The position numbers and the translations under genes were made by a program. Under the pieces are notes generated by a model, which saw only the letters and a program-made list of their open reading frames with translations, did not search any database and was not told where the DNA came from. From Magnaporthiopsis rhizophila (taxonomy: Eukaryota > Ascomycota > Sordariomycetes > Magnaporthales > Magnaporthaceae), in assembly GCA_003049465.1 (NCBI GenBank), contig PYSS01000066.1, positions 154,815-218,814 of the forward strand: DNA of 64,000 nucleotides, in the 5' to 3' direction. Positions 23,920-35,804 of the stretch are shown here, piece after piece; position 1 is the stretch's first letter; each line of letters begins with the position of its first letter.

Positions 23920-26900
23920 CTACTGCTCCATGTCCGTATCGCGGCTCACGCCCTCTGCCAGCGTATGGTCCTGTCCCCCTATCGGGGCCTGGCATTCAGG
24001 GCAACGGGCGCGTTGCATGGGCATCCCGCACTCGCCGATTGCAAACTGTTTGAGCTCTGTCAGCAAAAGAATACGGAATACTGAGAAGGAGTGCGCGCGG
24101 CCAAACATACGGTGTGTCCATTGCGGCACTTGTACCAGTGTCCAGAGTGAGTTGCGATGCCGGCCGCGCCGCTGACCATGGCGGTTTTGATAGCCGCGAT
24201 CTCTTCGGCCGTGATTGGCTCGTACCGCTCGCGCACATACAGTCGCGAGATCTGCTCGATCTCGGTTTTGAGCTCCTCAGCGCCTTCGAAAGGCACCTCG
24301 CATAGGCCGGATGCCGTCTCCAACAGATCTCGCGCAATATCAATGTAGGCCTGGGCCGAGGGCGACGAGGACGAAGTCCCAACGGGGCGACCACGGCGGA
24401 AACCCTCGAAGCTCTTCGCGACGCGCGCATAGGCGGCAATGCCCTGAACTTCCATTCTGGGGAGATTCTCTTGGCGGCATTCCTCGATGAACGCCTTGCA
24501 CTCTCCCAGAAATAGAGGTGCCTTCACCAGACGCGAGGTTGAATCCAATACCGAGGAAGAATTCCCAAGCCTGGATTCCACGAAGAAGCCGTCGCCGAGG
24601 ACAATATCCTCCAGCTTCAGACGCGCGAGGCTTCCTCCGAGGATTATCTGCTTGTTAAGCACGGGAGCTGATAGGGTGGAATCGTCTAAGCTGAGTCCTG
24701 CCACCGCCTCGTCGAGGCTTCCGTCTCCGCGTCTTCTGGCGAGACGAACGGCATCGAGGAGCTTTTTAGTAGGCTGCTGTTCGGCGCTGATCTTTCGACA
24801 GAACTGACGAATGTCCCTCCCCAAGTTTCCGGCTTCGGAATATACGGTTTCGTCACTTTGGAGCCGCCTCATTAAAAGGTGTCGGCCCGAACGACTGTTC
24901 CTGAGGGTGTCCGTGACGTCTTGCACACGACTCTCCAGTTCGGCCAGCTTTCTAAGACCGTTGACGTGGAACTTGCTCGAAATCTCGTCCATAACGGCTT
25001 GGTTAATGGCGCGGCCGTATCTCTTAGTGGCAAATTGTCTGATCGGCTGCTTGCAGTCTGGGCAGCAAGGCACCGACAGGTTGGCCGGCGATTCCCGGAG
25101 GCCGGTGTAGTGTCCCGTCAGAGGGTCGCTCGCGTATACTTCGTTCATATTCACCGATCCGTCCAAGGACTCGGCGGTGAAGAAGTGGTTGCAGCCAAGG
25201 ACGACGATGGGGGTTTCGTCAAGGTTGATGTCCCGATAGTCCTTCAACTCGAGGAGGTCAACACGGGCGTCAGCATGCTGGCCGCAAGCCTGGCAGTATC
25301 CCTCAGGGCATGTTTCGCCGCATATACTCGGGCACCGGTGTCCACACTCGAGAGCCTTGCGACATCTCTCATTGCATGGGAGGCGTGTGCAGGGTGCGGC
25401 GCAGGGCATCGAGCAGTCACCCTGGTGCTCGCAGGACCAGGCACATCTCTCGATGCACGGATGGCACGCCTCCTGACAAGAGAGCGAGCAGCGTGAATGA
25501 GCACAGCGGACCTGACGCGCAAGTCTCATTAGCATTTGCACACGCTATTATCGCGCGAATATCACAGCAGTGACACTGACCTCGCATTGGCGCGCGCAGG
25601 GCGTGCATGGTCGGCCCGAATGGCATTTGCTTTGGCAGACGTGGCCGCAGGTGTCGTATGGGCGGGCACACTGTCGACTGCATAGCTGGTGGGTGATGAC
25701 GCCGCTTTCTCCGGGCATGCATGTTCCGCAAGATCCGGGACATTTGTGTCCGCAAGGCAGGACCTCCTCGCACGGCGTAGGGCATTTAAACCTTTCCGCG
25801 GTCACGTCGACGGAGCATGCGACCTCCACGATGTGGCCACACTCAGGGACGCTCCTATAAACAAGGGCCTTGCAGAAAATCTTGCCCACGTCCAGCGTCT
25901 GGTAGCATCGTAGCTTCTCGACTCGATGTCCACATGGGAGAGGCACGTCACTGACCGGAACCTGGCACGGTCCGCAGGCCTCGCCGCATAGCCTGGGGCA
26001 GCTGTGGTTGCAGGTCGTTCTGATGCGTGGACAGCGCTGGATGCATGAAAAGGCGTTGTGCATCATCTCTGAATGGCACTTGGCCGAGCACTGGTGACCG
26101 CAGCCATCCAGGCGGCGGTCGCAAGGGAGGTTGCAGCCGCCGTCGGGACTGAATCGAGCGAAGTCGTCGGGCTCGCTGCAACGGATTGGTGTGTCGACGT
26201 GTCGCGGGCAGCAGAGCTCGAATGCCGTGCCGATGGAGTTGCCGGCCTCGAGCTGCCGTCGGACCTCAACCCACATATCGATGTTGGAGTACGTATCGGA
26301 GTTGCCGATGAGATACAGGCCGTGCTGCGCGCGGCTGAGCAGCACGCTGATGCGGTTCGACGTTTTGAGGAAGCCGACCTTGCGGCCATTGTTGCTGCGA
26401 ACCAGCGAAATAACGACGACCTTGGCTTCTTCGCCCTGGAAATTGTCGACGGTGGCGAGACGGATAGCATTGACGAGCTTTTTCTTCTCGAGCAGGGGTT
26501 CGCTGGAGTTCTCGACGTCAGCGTTGCCGTTTCGGGCCAGAACGTCCTCATCCTTTTCGCTGAGGAAGACCTCGAAGTCGCGGGCTAGAGCGGCGCGCAG
26601 CTGCTCTAGCTGTCTTGCGTAGGGAGTAAGGACCGCAACGTCGGTGGTTTTGTATGCGCCCTGTAGGACGAGATGTCGGACCAGGGCCAGCACCATGCCG
26701 ACCTCCCACTCATTGCCGTGAGATTTGAGGCCTTTGTCCTCGTCGGCGACGTCTTCGGCATGGTTGTGGGTGAGCCAGAAAACATCATTCCGCATCCCCA
26801 CCACGTTAGGCAAGTGCTTCACGCTATCGTGGTCTTCCAGGCGCGGATACATTGTCTGCCTGATGAGCTGCGAGATTTGGGGCCGCATTCGCCTCTGGAC

Positions 26901-29900
26901 GTTGAGCTGGGCGACCGGGAGGGGTGGCAGTCCCGGCTGTCCCACAGCGAGGCGCTCGAACTGGCTTCGGTCAAGTTGGTAGAGCTCACCGCTTGGCTCC
27001 TCCATGCTGAGAGCTCGGCAGGTGATCTGGGGCCGCAGTTGCTGGTGGTCGCCAATTTGTATTAATTGTTCGACGCCAGGCATAAGCGCCGAGATGAGAT
27101 GAGGCTCAATTACCTCGGCTGCCTCTTCGCAAATGACAACCTTGGCCTTCAAACGGCGGAGGGTAGCAACATCTTTGGCAAGCCCCGTAGTGGTGATGCC
27201 GATGACGTCGGCACTTAGCAAGACTCGTCGGTTGGTTTCGTTGTGGACCGCATCGATGCGCGAGCGCTGCGCCTCAGTGTGACGGATTTCCTCATATAGC
27301 GAGTCGGTCTGCTTCATGCGGATTTCATCTAACCAAGACTGGTAGAGCAGTCGACGCTCCGATCGAGAAAGGGAGTTGACATCGCGGGCCGCAAGACGCC
27401 CCAGGTCTCCAAGCAGCTTCTCGGTTGCGGCTGTACTCGTCGCAACGGAGGAGGGACCCCAACTTTTGCCTAACCAGACAGAGATTGGGTCCCCAACGGT
27501 GACAAAGCCTTCCTGCTCGTCTGGGAAGAATTGGGCATGGATTTGGGCGTGGCTACGCTCCAGAAATCGCTTCAGAAGTTTCGACGGCTGTTCCTTGCGA
27601 AGGGCATGGAGACCCGCCAGACGGTGCCCGAGGGATATCCGCTGTTCTTCCAGCTCCGAATACGCCTGGCCGAGAATTCGACTCTCACTCTTGGACTTAA
27701 GGGTCCTGCGGCTCACCTCGGCAAGGTTGCAATCATCGAGGTCGTCTGACCGGCTTCGTCCGCCGATGCGGATAATGCGATTGACGCCAACAGCCCGGAG
27801 ATGCTGTAGAAATTGATCTAGGGCGTGATTTGTGTAGCATCTATGTTGACAAAGTTAGCCAGTCTGGGACGTCTGGTCGCGGATAACATCACATAAAGGT
27901 GCTTACATCACTACGATGGGGCCGAGGCCTGCCGAAAGCTTGCAGGCTAGAAGCACCTGGAGTAGCTTTACGCCCAGATACGATTTTCCAGTGCCGGGAG
28001 GACCTTGTAGCAAGGCATACTCGGTCGTAAGAGCGGCGACGAGTGCGGCGGCCTGGCCACGATCGAGGCCAGTCTCGGCGACAAGACGGTCCAAAAGGGT
28101 AGCATCACTCTTTGAGACGGTGGCCGTGAGTGTCAGGCTGCGGCCTTCGTCCTGGAGGATCGAGTCCAAGCGGAATGCGAAGCCGGCTTTACGTGCGTAT
28201 CTGGGCGGAGGGATTGCGCCAGGATGGCTCTGCATGCTGGCCAGGTCCGGAATGATCCACGTTCGGAAAGGGAGCGTACTCAGCATCATGTCCTGGAGGT
28301 TCTCTAGAATTGGCTTGAATGTCGCCGGGATCAAGTCGGGGAGATCGATCAAGATCCCGTTGATCCTGTGGTGGTAAATGCGAGTCAGGAGCTCCAGATC
28401 CTTGCGATCTGGCGTTGCCAGCTTGGTCGAGATGGTCCCTCTGTGGGCTTCCGAGACGAGGTTGTTTTCCTGCGATGTGTCCGTGGATTTGTCGCTAACG
28501 ATAAGGAGCAAGGGCGTCGGCCGGCCGTTGACAGTAGAGACGAAGCACACCATAGCGCCTTGCCCCAGCCGCTTCGACTGCTCCCACCAGGCCTGCCGTT
28601 CGTTGGCAGATTTCTGTCGTAGGTGGTGCGGCGAGGAGAATGATACATGGGATTCGAAGCCTCGCTTGTCATCCACCGAAAGATGTGAGATCGTCGCGGC
28701 CTGGTAGACATATGCCCTGACATTCCCATCGTGCACGTTAAGGGAGCTGGCCCCATCCGTGAACGACAGCAGTGCTTGATGCAGGAAATCGACAAACGGA
28801 CGAAAGGTATCATGCCGGAGGAGCCTGAAGTGCGTGTCAAGGTAGCGCTGGACGGGGTCGTCGTGGAAATGGGGCTGCCGAAAGTCGGTCGATGGCAGGA
28901 AGTCGTCCCGGGTAGATAAGATTTCGTCGACAGTCGGATAGATCTTAATTCGACCGACGTCGAAATGGTCGTTGTCGTGCCTCCCAGTAGGCAGTTCGAG
29001 CTCGATCGGGAAGGCGTAGGTCGGTCGAGAAGCCGTCGAGACAGAAGAGCCGGATTGGCCGTTGGAAAGGTCAGTGGCTGCGGTCAGGCGCGCGGCGGAC
29101 AGCTTGACCATGCGACGCAGAGCGGCGATGCGATCTGCACACGCAGCGTACCTACTCGGCGTCTCCGGAGTGTTGAAGAGGTCCGCAACGCCGTCCATGG
29201 CGACGAAGAGCTCGGCAAGACCGTCTTGAAGCGCCGCAATTTGTCGTCGGCGAAGGAACTCTCCAACCAGAGTCGACGTCCTCTCAAGGGATGCCTCGAT
29301 ATTCTCCAGGGTATGTATTCTGGGAGTTCTCTCGTAGGAAGAAAGTAGTCCGTTGCAATACTTGGCGAGGAAGTCCAGGGCGGCCGCTCCGTTGACACCG
29401 CCGGCAATGTGATACAGCTCCCCGACATATGTACCGACCGAGAGACAGTCGAGAAGGGACGGGTGAGCCATGACTTTGATGAAATTATCGGCGATGGACC
29501 TGCTTGTCCTGTCCTCGGTCATCATGTCGAGGGCAATCGTAGTATTGATGTATTGGCGGCCGGAAGACATCTCATCCACGAGGTCCCTAACGAGCATTTG
29601 GTGCCAGTCCCGGCCGTCCCTGTCGAGTATGTTGGCGGCGCTATCCCAAAACTCGGCCAGGGACGACAGGCTGCTGCCGTATGGGCTAGGTGGCAATCGT
29701 AACAGCCGCTTCCAGTCAAAATAGGCCGTCCTTGCCTCGGTCTGTTCCAGTGTCTCCGGCTCGTCGTTGGCGTGGATGTCCCCAGTCGTGCCGCCGTCCT
29801 GAGTTCGGTCGTGGGAAAAGCGGCACCTCGCGCCGTAGGAGCACGCACCACGCTGAAAGTGTCTGCACGGTGGGCTCCCTTGGTTGTGGGTAGGCCGTCT

Positions 29901-29978
29901 GCCATGACTGCCCGAAGAGTGTCGGCCACCTCTCCAGCCTTGCGGAGAGGCACGCCACGATCCTCGCGAGGACCACAT
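23920..29978 (-). CDS. ZNFX1/Hrr1-type NFX1 zinc-finger RNA helicase, 1952 aa
   Basis: Minus-strand exons 29978-27907, 27840-25581, 25511-24111 and 24045-23920. The introns are 65-69 bp with GT-AG ends and keep the frame; the first rebuilds PIVVICYTNHALDQFL. Residues C38, C46, C52 and H56 form a CCCH zinc finger. The SF1 helicase core has Walker A GPPGTGKS (about 659), motif II CEEAAEVIEP, motif III GDHQQLRPQ, motif V VDNFQGEEAKVVV and motif VI LLSRAQHGLYLIGN. A run of NFX1-type Cys-rich fingers follows, and the C terminus is a GHWYKCRNGHT|FAIGECGMPM...CPECQAPIGG module. This is the order seen in animal ZNFX1 and fission-yeast Hrr1, which act in small-RNA silencing and heterochromatin with RNA-dependent RNA polymerase. 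A silencing or RNA-defence role here is inferred from that family. The start ATG chosen directly precedes the Arg/Gly-rich N terminus; no in-frame ATG lies further upstream. Confidence 0.88.
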
Positions 29979-30881
29979 GATTCCAACGTGCTTGAAGAAC
30001 AAATTGAGGAATGCACCGCTGGATCAGACGACGACTATATGATAAACAGTCGCAGGCAGGGCGCTTTTTCGATGACTCCCGATGGAGTTGTAGGAAGCCG
30101 TCAAGTTCCAAGGATGGAAGGCAACGCTGGGCAGACAGCCGACGGCAAGGCTCGTGCTATCGCACATAGAGGCGAATGCGGGAGGCCCTCCACCTATGCA
30201 TCTCACGAATGAGGCAGGCAAATCGCGGACAGCCACATAAGAGACTGCGGGGACTGCAAAAGGTCTCATCCAAACGCCACCCACCACTTTGCTCGGGCAG
30301 CTATGGGTGAAGAGTTTCATTGGTGTATAATGGCGCCTTTTAATACTTGGGTCTACCACTTCTTGCTCAAACGCAAAGGGCGAATTTTGGCTGCTGAAAG
30401 ATAGGGTAATTACCGCGAAAGGCGGCGGCCGTGAAGAAGGTGACATCCTGTTATTCGGCCGCAGTAAGGTCGAACAGGGTGCGGCGGTACGCCTCGTTAA
30501 CGTCGGTGTCACAAGGGTGCAATGCAGGCTTGAGAGAGGGGTGATCTCATTGATGAAGCTACCTAATAATCTGTTTATGGCCTCAAGAGATGCTTGTTCT
30601 CCCAGCCGGAATCTGCTGAGGGGATCCCTGACCCAAGCCAGGGTTATATAGCCCTGACCATATGGCCCGTAGCTCCCCGTTCCTCCACTCTCGTCGTGGC
30701 CGTTGGCCCGATTGGTAGCCCTGCTTCAGGGATTGGCCCGGCGTCTGCCTTATGCAGGCGCTCGGGCCAGGGTTCTGTAGCGAGGCTATTCCCAAGGTCG
30801 CTTCCGTGTGACAGTCGGCGAAGCAAACGCGGGCTGGCTCCTCGCTGGAGCCGTCGATGGGGAGCCACGTTGGCAACCCGC
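29979..30881. other. Intergenic region
   Basis: Upstream region of the helicase gene and downstream region of the small secreted peptide gene. No gene seen. Confidence 0.45.
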
Positions 30882-31100
30882 TTAGCCAAAGATCTTGCCG
30901 AGAGCATCGTCGATAACGTGCTTGGAGCCGGGAGCGCCGGGGAACCAGATCATTCCGGCGTTGACCTCCTTCTTTGGCTGGACTACGACCGTAGTACGGC
31001 AGGGGTTGGCGTCGGTGCACTTGCCCTTAGGCAGGGGTGCGGCGGCGACCTGGGAGGTGATGGTGGCCAGGGCCAGGCAGACGGCAGTCGAGAAGCGCAT
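30882..31100 (-). CDS. Small secreted peptide, 72 aa
   Basis: A single exon encodes a 72-residue protein. It has a clear signal peptide (MRFSTAVCLALATITSQVAAA) cut near APLP, then a short basic linker and KCTDANPCRTTVVVQPKKEV. Only two cysteines remain after cleavage, enough for one disulphide. The start context is AAAATGCG, and a purine-rich leader lies upstream. There is no recognised family. Size and layout fit secreted candidate effectors or wall-associated peptides, but function cannot be read from sequence. An additional 3' exon is not needed, as the frame ends in TAA. Confidence 0.6.
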   Translation of the reverse strand: MRFSTAVCLALATITSQVAAAPLPKGKCTDANPCRTTVVVQPKKEVNAGMIWFPGAPGSKHVIDDALGKIFG

Positions 31101-31920
31101 TTTGGCGGATTGGAAAGAAAGAGAATGCGGTTGCAGTTTGCAAGAGTCGACGAAAGTCGGAAGTGAGGCTGAGAGGCAATGGTAGTTGATTGGTTGTGAG
31201 AGATGGAAGAGGATGGTGATGATGGTGAGGAAGGAAAATAATCGTCGTTTTTGGCATCAACAGCCGATGTATTTATCTTCTTTTCCGCATCCAGTGTTTG
31301 CAACCCAAAATACCTTTAACTCGATTCTTCCGTTTAATTATAAATCCCAGTACACGTTTAAGGGCGCACCCTGCCCCCGCCGACCAAAATAGGCACACAT
31401 GGGGCACCTGCTCCACTTGCGGGTCTCTGCCGGCTGGCTTCCAGCAAACATTTGCCTTTTCCGTCCTGGTCTAACCAATCCGTGCACCTTGTGGGTTTGT
31501 GGGTTGTCCCGCACAGGATGCTGCGCGTCGCTTGAAGAAGCGGACCGGAGGATAAACTATGCTTTATGCTTGTGTAGATCGCCAAGCGATGCTAATTCAG
31601 GGCCTATCTTAGGGTAACTGTTTTTTGGTTTTTTGGCCCCTGCCTGTTTTTTCTATGCAAAAGAAGCTTGTTTTTCGTCCCGGAGACCACGCCCGGGGTA
31701 GCCCTGTGCTTGTTTATGTATATATGGGCCTGATTCTAGGTGGATTCACATCCAATGACATCCGGAGGCCTGGAACAACGTCGTTCTATAAAAAGCAAAG
31801 GGCACAGACGTTTAAAATACAAGCTATTCCCAAATAAAAATAGGCTGTGCAAAGTGGCAATTTATATTAAAAATAGGCCTAAATAGCCTCACTTTCCAAG
31901 GGATCCAGAAGGCTTTTGGG
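31101..31920. other. Gene-free, transposon-flanking stretch
   Basis: Contains the 5' region of the secreted-peptide gene and then sequence with no coding signal that grades into the transposon-rich zone. Confidence 0.4.
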
Positions 31921-32205
31921 TGTTACGGATCCGTGCTGAGCACGGATCTCGGGGCTTAAAGGCAAGCCTCTAAGCCCGGGCTCATGTATATATCGGGCGC
32001 CAGGCCTCAGTCCTTCCCGTGAGCAGCATCTCTTCCTTTTCCTCTCCATCGCTAACAATAATACCATCCTAGCCCCCACCAGCGACCGGCTCGTGGCATG
32101 ACCTATCACATTGGGGCGACTTTAGGGTCATTTGGAAGCCCGGAAGCCAGAGATTCACGGAGTATATAAGAGGGACCCTCTGGCCCTCCAGGTGCAGGTA
32201 TAACA
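31921..32205 (+). repeat. Possible LTR
   Basis: Starts TGTTACGGATCC and ends GGTATAACA, so it is bounded by TGTTA...TAACA. It holds a 9-bp perfect hairpin (GATCCGTGC-TGA-GCACGGATC, 31928-31948) and a TATATAAG promoter-like box near 32164. No matching 5-bp target duplication flanks it, as expected if it is the 5' LTR of a longer element whose reading frame starts at 32273. No second copy lies in the window, so this stays tentative. Confidence 0.35.
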
Positions 32206-32272
32206 AAAACCAATCCAGCTTATATTCACTATTTACGTCCAACTCCGTTACCCACCCCCCCTCTTTAAGGCC

Positions 32273-33062
32273 ATGCCTCGTTGGGCCTCCCTCCATCTCC
32301 GGCGCCGGCACCAGGAGAGTCTAACTCGGGCCCAATTTGTGGCCTCCTCTTCCTCCACGCGGTATAACGAGGCCGAGGAGACTCTCCAACCCACTCAGGT
32401 CACGTTGGGGACCCCGGTAGCCTCTTCCAAGGCCCGAGAACCCTGATTTTTGCGACCCTTTTGCTTCCCCTCAGCCCTCCTCTCCGGCAGACCCTTGGGC
32501 CTACCTGACGGCCTGCCTGACGGCCTCGCAAACAATTCAGGACCTTCAAGAGGTTGCTTTTGCAACCAACTGGGTGGCAGGGCGAGAGATTGCGACGGCC
32601 GCACAACGCCTGTCAGAAGAGCTCAACAGGGACGAGGGGCCGGCCCGTCGGCAGGCTACAAAAGGGCCGGCACGACGCCCTGCTGGCAGGGCAGGGCGCC
32701 TAACAGTAGCGGAAGCCCAAGTTCACGTCGGGAATCGTCTCCTTTAGGCTGCCCAGGCACTTGCCCGGGTCGGCGGAGGGTCCGACTGGGATTTAAGCCC
32801 TCCAAGTAGGGGATCTTCCCCGGCCTCCCGCACGCCCTCCCGCCCGGCCTCTAAGCACTGGCTAAGGGACAAACCCTGGGTTTTGGCCGTTAAAAGCCTC
32901 AATATAAAGCCCTGGGACGGCCTGGAAACCCCAACCCGCACGCGGTTGATCCGGGCCTTCAAAAAAGACGGAGGCTTAGCCCAGTGGTGGGTTAACAACC
33001 CGGAAGATAGGGAGGATATCCTGAACTTGATGCAAAACGAAACGGCGGATTTATGGGCGTAA
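32273..33062 (+). pseudogene. Mobile-element-like reading frame, broken
   Basis: An ATG at 32273 starts a frame ending at a TGA at 32444-32446. The coding pattern continues in a second frame from about 32451 to a TAA at 33060-33062, broken by one TAG at 32745-32747. The second frame holds a helix-like segment (TNWVAGREIATAAQRLSEELNRDEG) and ends in LIRAFKKDGGLAQWWVNNPEDREDILNLMQNETADLWA. It may be a gag-like or other transposon protein, given the possible LTR just upstream; the family is not recognised. The frameshift and the TAG (compatible with a CAG to TAG change) show it is dead. Confidence 0.45.
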
Positions 33063-33164
33063 AAAGGAGGCCCGGACCGTGAAAGGCCATACCTTAGTGA
33101 CCCGTCTTTGCGGTGTTGTTGGCGGGGTTGTAATTGGCGTTGCCTTGGGAAAGTTAAGGATTAG

Positions 33165-33569
33165 TGTTACAATCACAGGCCTTCTGCTCCTAGGGTAGGG
33201 CACCCAGGGGCGGTGTTGAGCAGTACTGGTCTTGCAAGGTCGCCTTGCACGCGATCGGGGGTCTGGTAGGAACGTTGTCTGTTATTGCTTGCCCAAGGGG
33301 ATGCCTTGGAGCTAACTTAGGTTGACTGATGCCGAAGCCTCCGTCAAGACTACCTGTTTACCTGGAGGTTCCGTCCTTACTTATAGGCGGACAACCTCCT
33401 TACTAGATTCCTTGATCTGTGATCTGCTCGCAGATCACAGATCACCCTGGGTCACGTGACCCCCTCTTGCCCACTTGGCCCGTGGCCTTCGCGAGTGCGG
33501 GGTAAAGGTTTCCCGCTGGGGGGGGTTAGCCCCAGCCCTTCTGCCCCCCTGCCAGCCGTGGTCGTAACA
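33165..33569 (+). mobile_element. Solo LTR, copy A
   Basis: A 405-bp sequence starting TGTTACAATCAC and ending GGTCGTAACA, flanked on both sides by the 5-bp direct repeat ATTAG (33160-33164 and 33570-33574). Terminal TG...CA and a 5-bp target duplication identify an LTR-retrotransposon LTR left after recombination. It shares most of its length with copy B, which lies inverted 0.9 kb away. Confidence 0.85.
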
Positions 33570-33574
33570 ATTAG

Positions 33575-34456
33575 CTGGAAGGGTCACCATTGGGCAGGTT
33601 ACCAGATACAAAAACACTCACTTTTAAATAAATGAAAACAGCACCAATCTTACCGCAGGTTACAGCATTTAATTCGGCTTGAAAAGGCGAGAAAAATAAC
33701 CCAACTCTCGATTTGAACAGTTCCAGATTTATCAAGCAAAAATTAATGGAAATTGTTAAAAATAACTACTGCATGTACCAGGGTAGCCTACCTTATAGCC
33801 CTTATACCGGTTAGGGCTAAATTATGTAATTAGTTTAAGGCTAGGGTACGTACCTAACCTACCCTGCACTTCCTGTACACTTGGTTAAGGCACGTGGTTG
33901 GTTGTGCAATGCACCTACCCTGTAGGGGTTATGCACACCATCTACCGTGTAAAAGCTGTGCACGCGGCTTGCGCTTGACAAGCCCACCTTACAGGGGCTA
34001 CTGCCCTGCAAGTCACCTACTGTGCTACTTTGTAAGGGGTTGGCGCCCTACGAGTCACTGGCTTTACAAGGGTTGCGACCCTACGAGTCACCCGTCCCTC
34101 AAGTCGCTGTCAATTTGACCGTCAGATTTGTCGGCCCAACGCGGAGATGGTTTTGGTGGCCGTGGGTCGATTTTTTGCCAACCCCATACAAAATAATTTC
34201 TCGGAAATAGGCCTAGGGCACCGGAACGCCCGCCCGCGCAAAGTCCGCGGTATCGATGTCGGTGGGTATATGAGGGAGTAAGAGTTGGCTACCCCTCACT
34301 ACAATAACAAGCCTGTAACCACAACTTGCTTAGGGCCCTGCACAGCACCAAAGTAGTGCATTGCAGGGCCCAATCCAACTGAACGTGCGCACGCCGGCCC
34401 TGTGGTAGCGCAAAGCATTCCTTTGTGCCTGCTGTATTTCAACAATAATGAATCGT
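33575..34456. other. Spacer between two solo LTRs with degenerate tandem repeats
   Basis: No gene. At about 33890-34105 a motif of roughly 38 bp (ending CCCTACGAGTCAC or CCCTGCAAGTCAC) recurs four to five times with decay. A hairpin GGGCCCTGCA...TGCAGGGCCC lies at about 34333-34371. Confidence 0.55.
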
Positions 34457-34461
34457 TACGT

Positions 34462-34926
34462 TGTTACGACCACAACAGGCAGGGGGCAGAAGGGCTGGGG
34501 CTAACCCCCAGCAGGACGCCTTTACCCCGCAGTCATGAAGGCCAGGGGCCGAATGACTAAAGCCAAGCTGACGTAAGGAGTCACGTGACTACAGGGTGAT
34601 ACGTCAGGCCCCGAAAGTGTCAAGAGTGTCGCTTGACACCTTTGATACCTAGGGAGGCGGACGTATCGACAGTATCACTGGACACCGCGTGTGAGTCAGG
34701 CAGGTATAAAAAGGGAAGAATCTCCTACCGTCTAGAAATAGTTTTGACTGAGGCCTCGGCATCAGTCAACCTAAGTTAGCTCCAAGGCATCCCCTTGGGC
34801 AAGCAATAACAGACAACGTTCCTACCAGACCCCAGATCACGTGCAAGGCGACCTTGCAAGACCAGTACTGCTCAATACCGCCCCTAGGTGCCCTACCCTA
34901 GGAGCAGAAGGCCTGTGATTGTAACA
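34462..34926 (-). mobile_element. Solo LTR, copy B (inverted relative to copy A)
   Basis: A 465-bp sequence starting TGTTACGACCAC and ending GTGATTGTAACA, flanked by the 5-bp direct repeat TACGT (34457-34461 and 34927-34931). Its reverse complement matches copy A, with several C/T or G/A differences and about 60 extra bases. The extra part includes a promoter-like GTATAAAAAGGG (34702-34713). Different target duplications show that A and B are separate insertions. Confidence 0.85.
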
Positions 34927-35279
34927 TACGTGCCGAAAACGCACGCCGTGGCCGGCGGTCCGGCCGGCGGTCGGGCGCGGCGCCGGATTAGGAAGCACGG
35001 TCGAGGCAGAAACCGGCCCAGGCTTAGGCGCTATCGCCCAAAAGCCATCCGGATAAGATGGGGAGATTTTTTGGTTCAAATCGAAAGCAGCGACGCCGCG
35101 CGCGGCCATTAAGGTTCGCGGCAACGGGGGAAAACGCCGCGGGGTGCGGGGGTGGATAGGGACGGGGCCGTGCCGACAGAGGACGCGAGAATGGGTGACG
35201 ACGGGCGTGGTCGCCGTCAACCCTGGTGAAGGGCCCGCCCGGCCGGGGCTTCTCGAGGCCGCCAGTCCCGACGCGCGTC

Positions 35280-35804
35280 TTTGCGAGCCAGTTCGATTTT
35301 CACCGCGTGGCGCACGGGGTTGACCTGAACAAAAGCCTCGTTATGCTGGTGGTGGAGGACGGGGCTGGCCGGGCAATCCTGCCCCGGCTCTGGCAGCGGT
35401 GGCCCCGGGACGGGTGGGGGCAGGTACGTCAACGCCTGCCCAGGGCGCTACGTCAGCCCGCTGTGCTGACAGCGATCAAAGGCTTCGTATGGGAGCTCGA
35501 GTGGCTTCTGTCACACGGGACCGACCCGGAGCTCGAGGGCCCGGCCGAGGGCACGGCACTCATGGCGGCGTGCGCGCACGGACGCCATGCGGTCGCTGAG
35601 GCGCTCGTCCGGCGTCCGGCGAGGCGCACGCATCTAGATGGGGCAAAGAAATATCCAGGAATCGTGCGATGGCTGCTAGTGGGTCGATACACACAAGGGA
35701 AGATTTCGGACACGGCCTTCGCCCCGGTCCAAAGAAAACACTTGCTAATACTTGGCAGGAAAGCGACCGTAGGGAATGCGACGCCGGAGGGCTCGATGTT
35801 GTAA
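35280..35804 (+). pseudogene. Ankyrin-repeat protein relic
   Basis: The frame reads VAHGVDLNKSLVMLVVEDGAGRAI at the front and LEWLLSHGTDPELEGPAEGTALMAACAHGRHAVAEALVRR in the middle, a recognisable ankyrin pair. It then reads LDGAKKYPGIVRWLLVGRYTQGK. About 20-30 residues appear to be missing between the last ankyrin helix and YPGIVRWLL. There is no credible N-terminal start. This is probably a fragment of an ankyrin protein, with an internal deletion. Confidence 0.5.

Noticed and set aside
33890..34105. CRISPR-like spaced repeats
   Set aside because: The repeats are degenerate and of uneven spacing in a fungal transposon spacer; simple decayed tandem repeats explain them.
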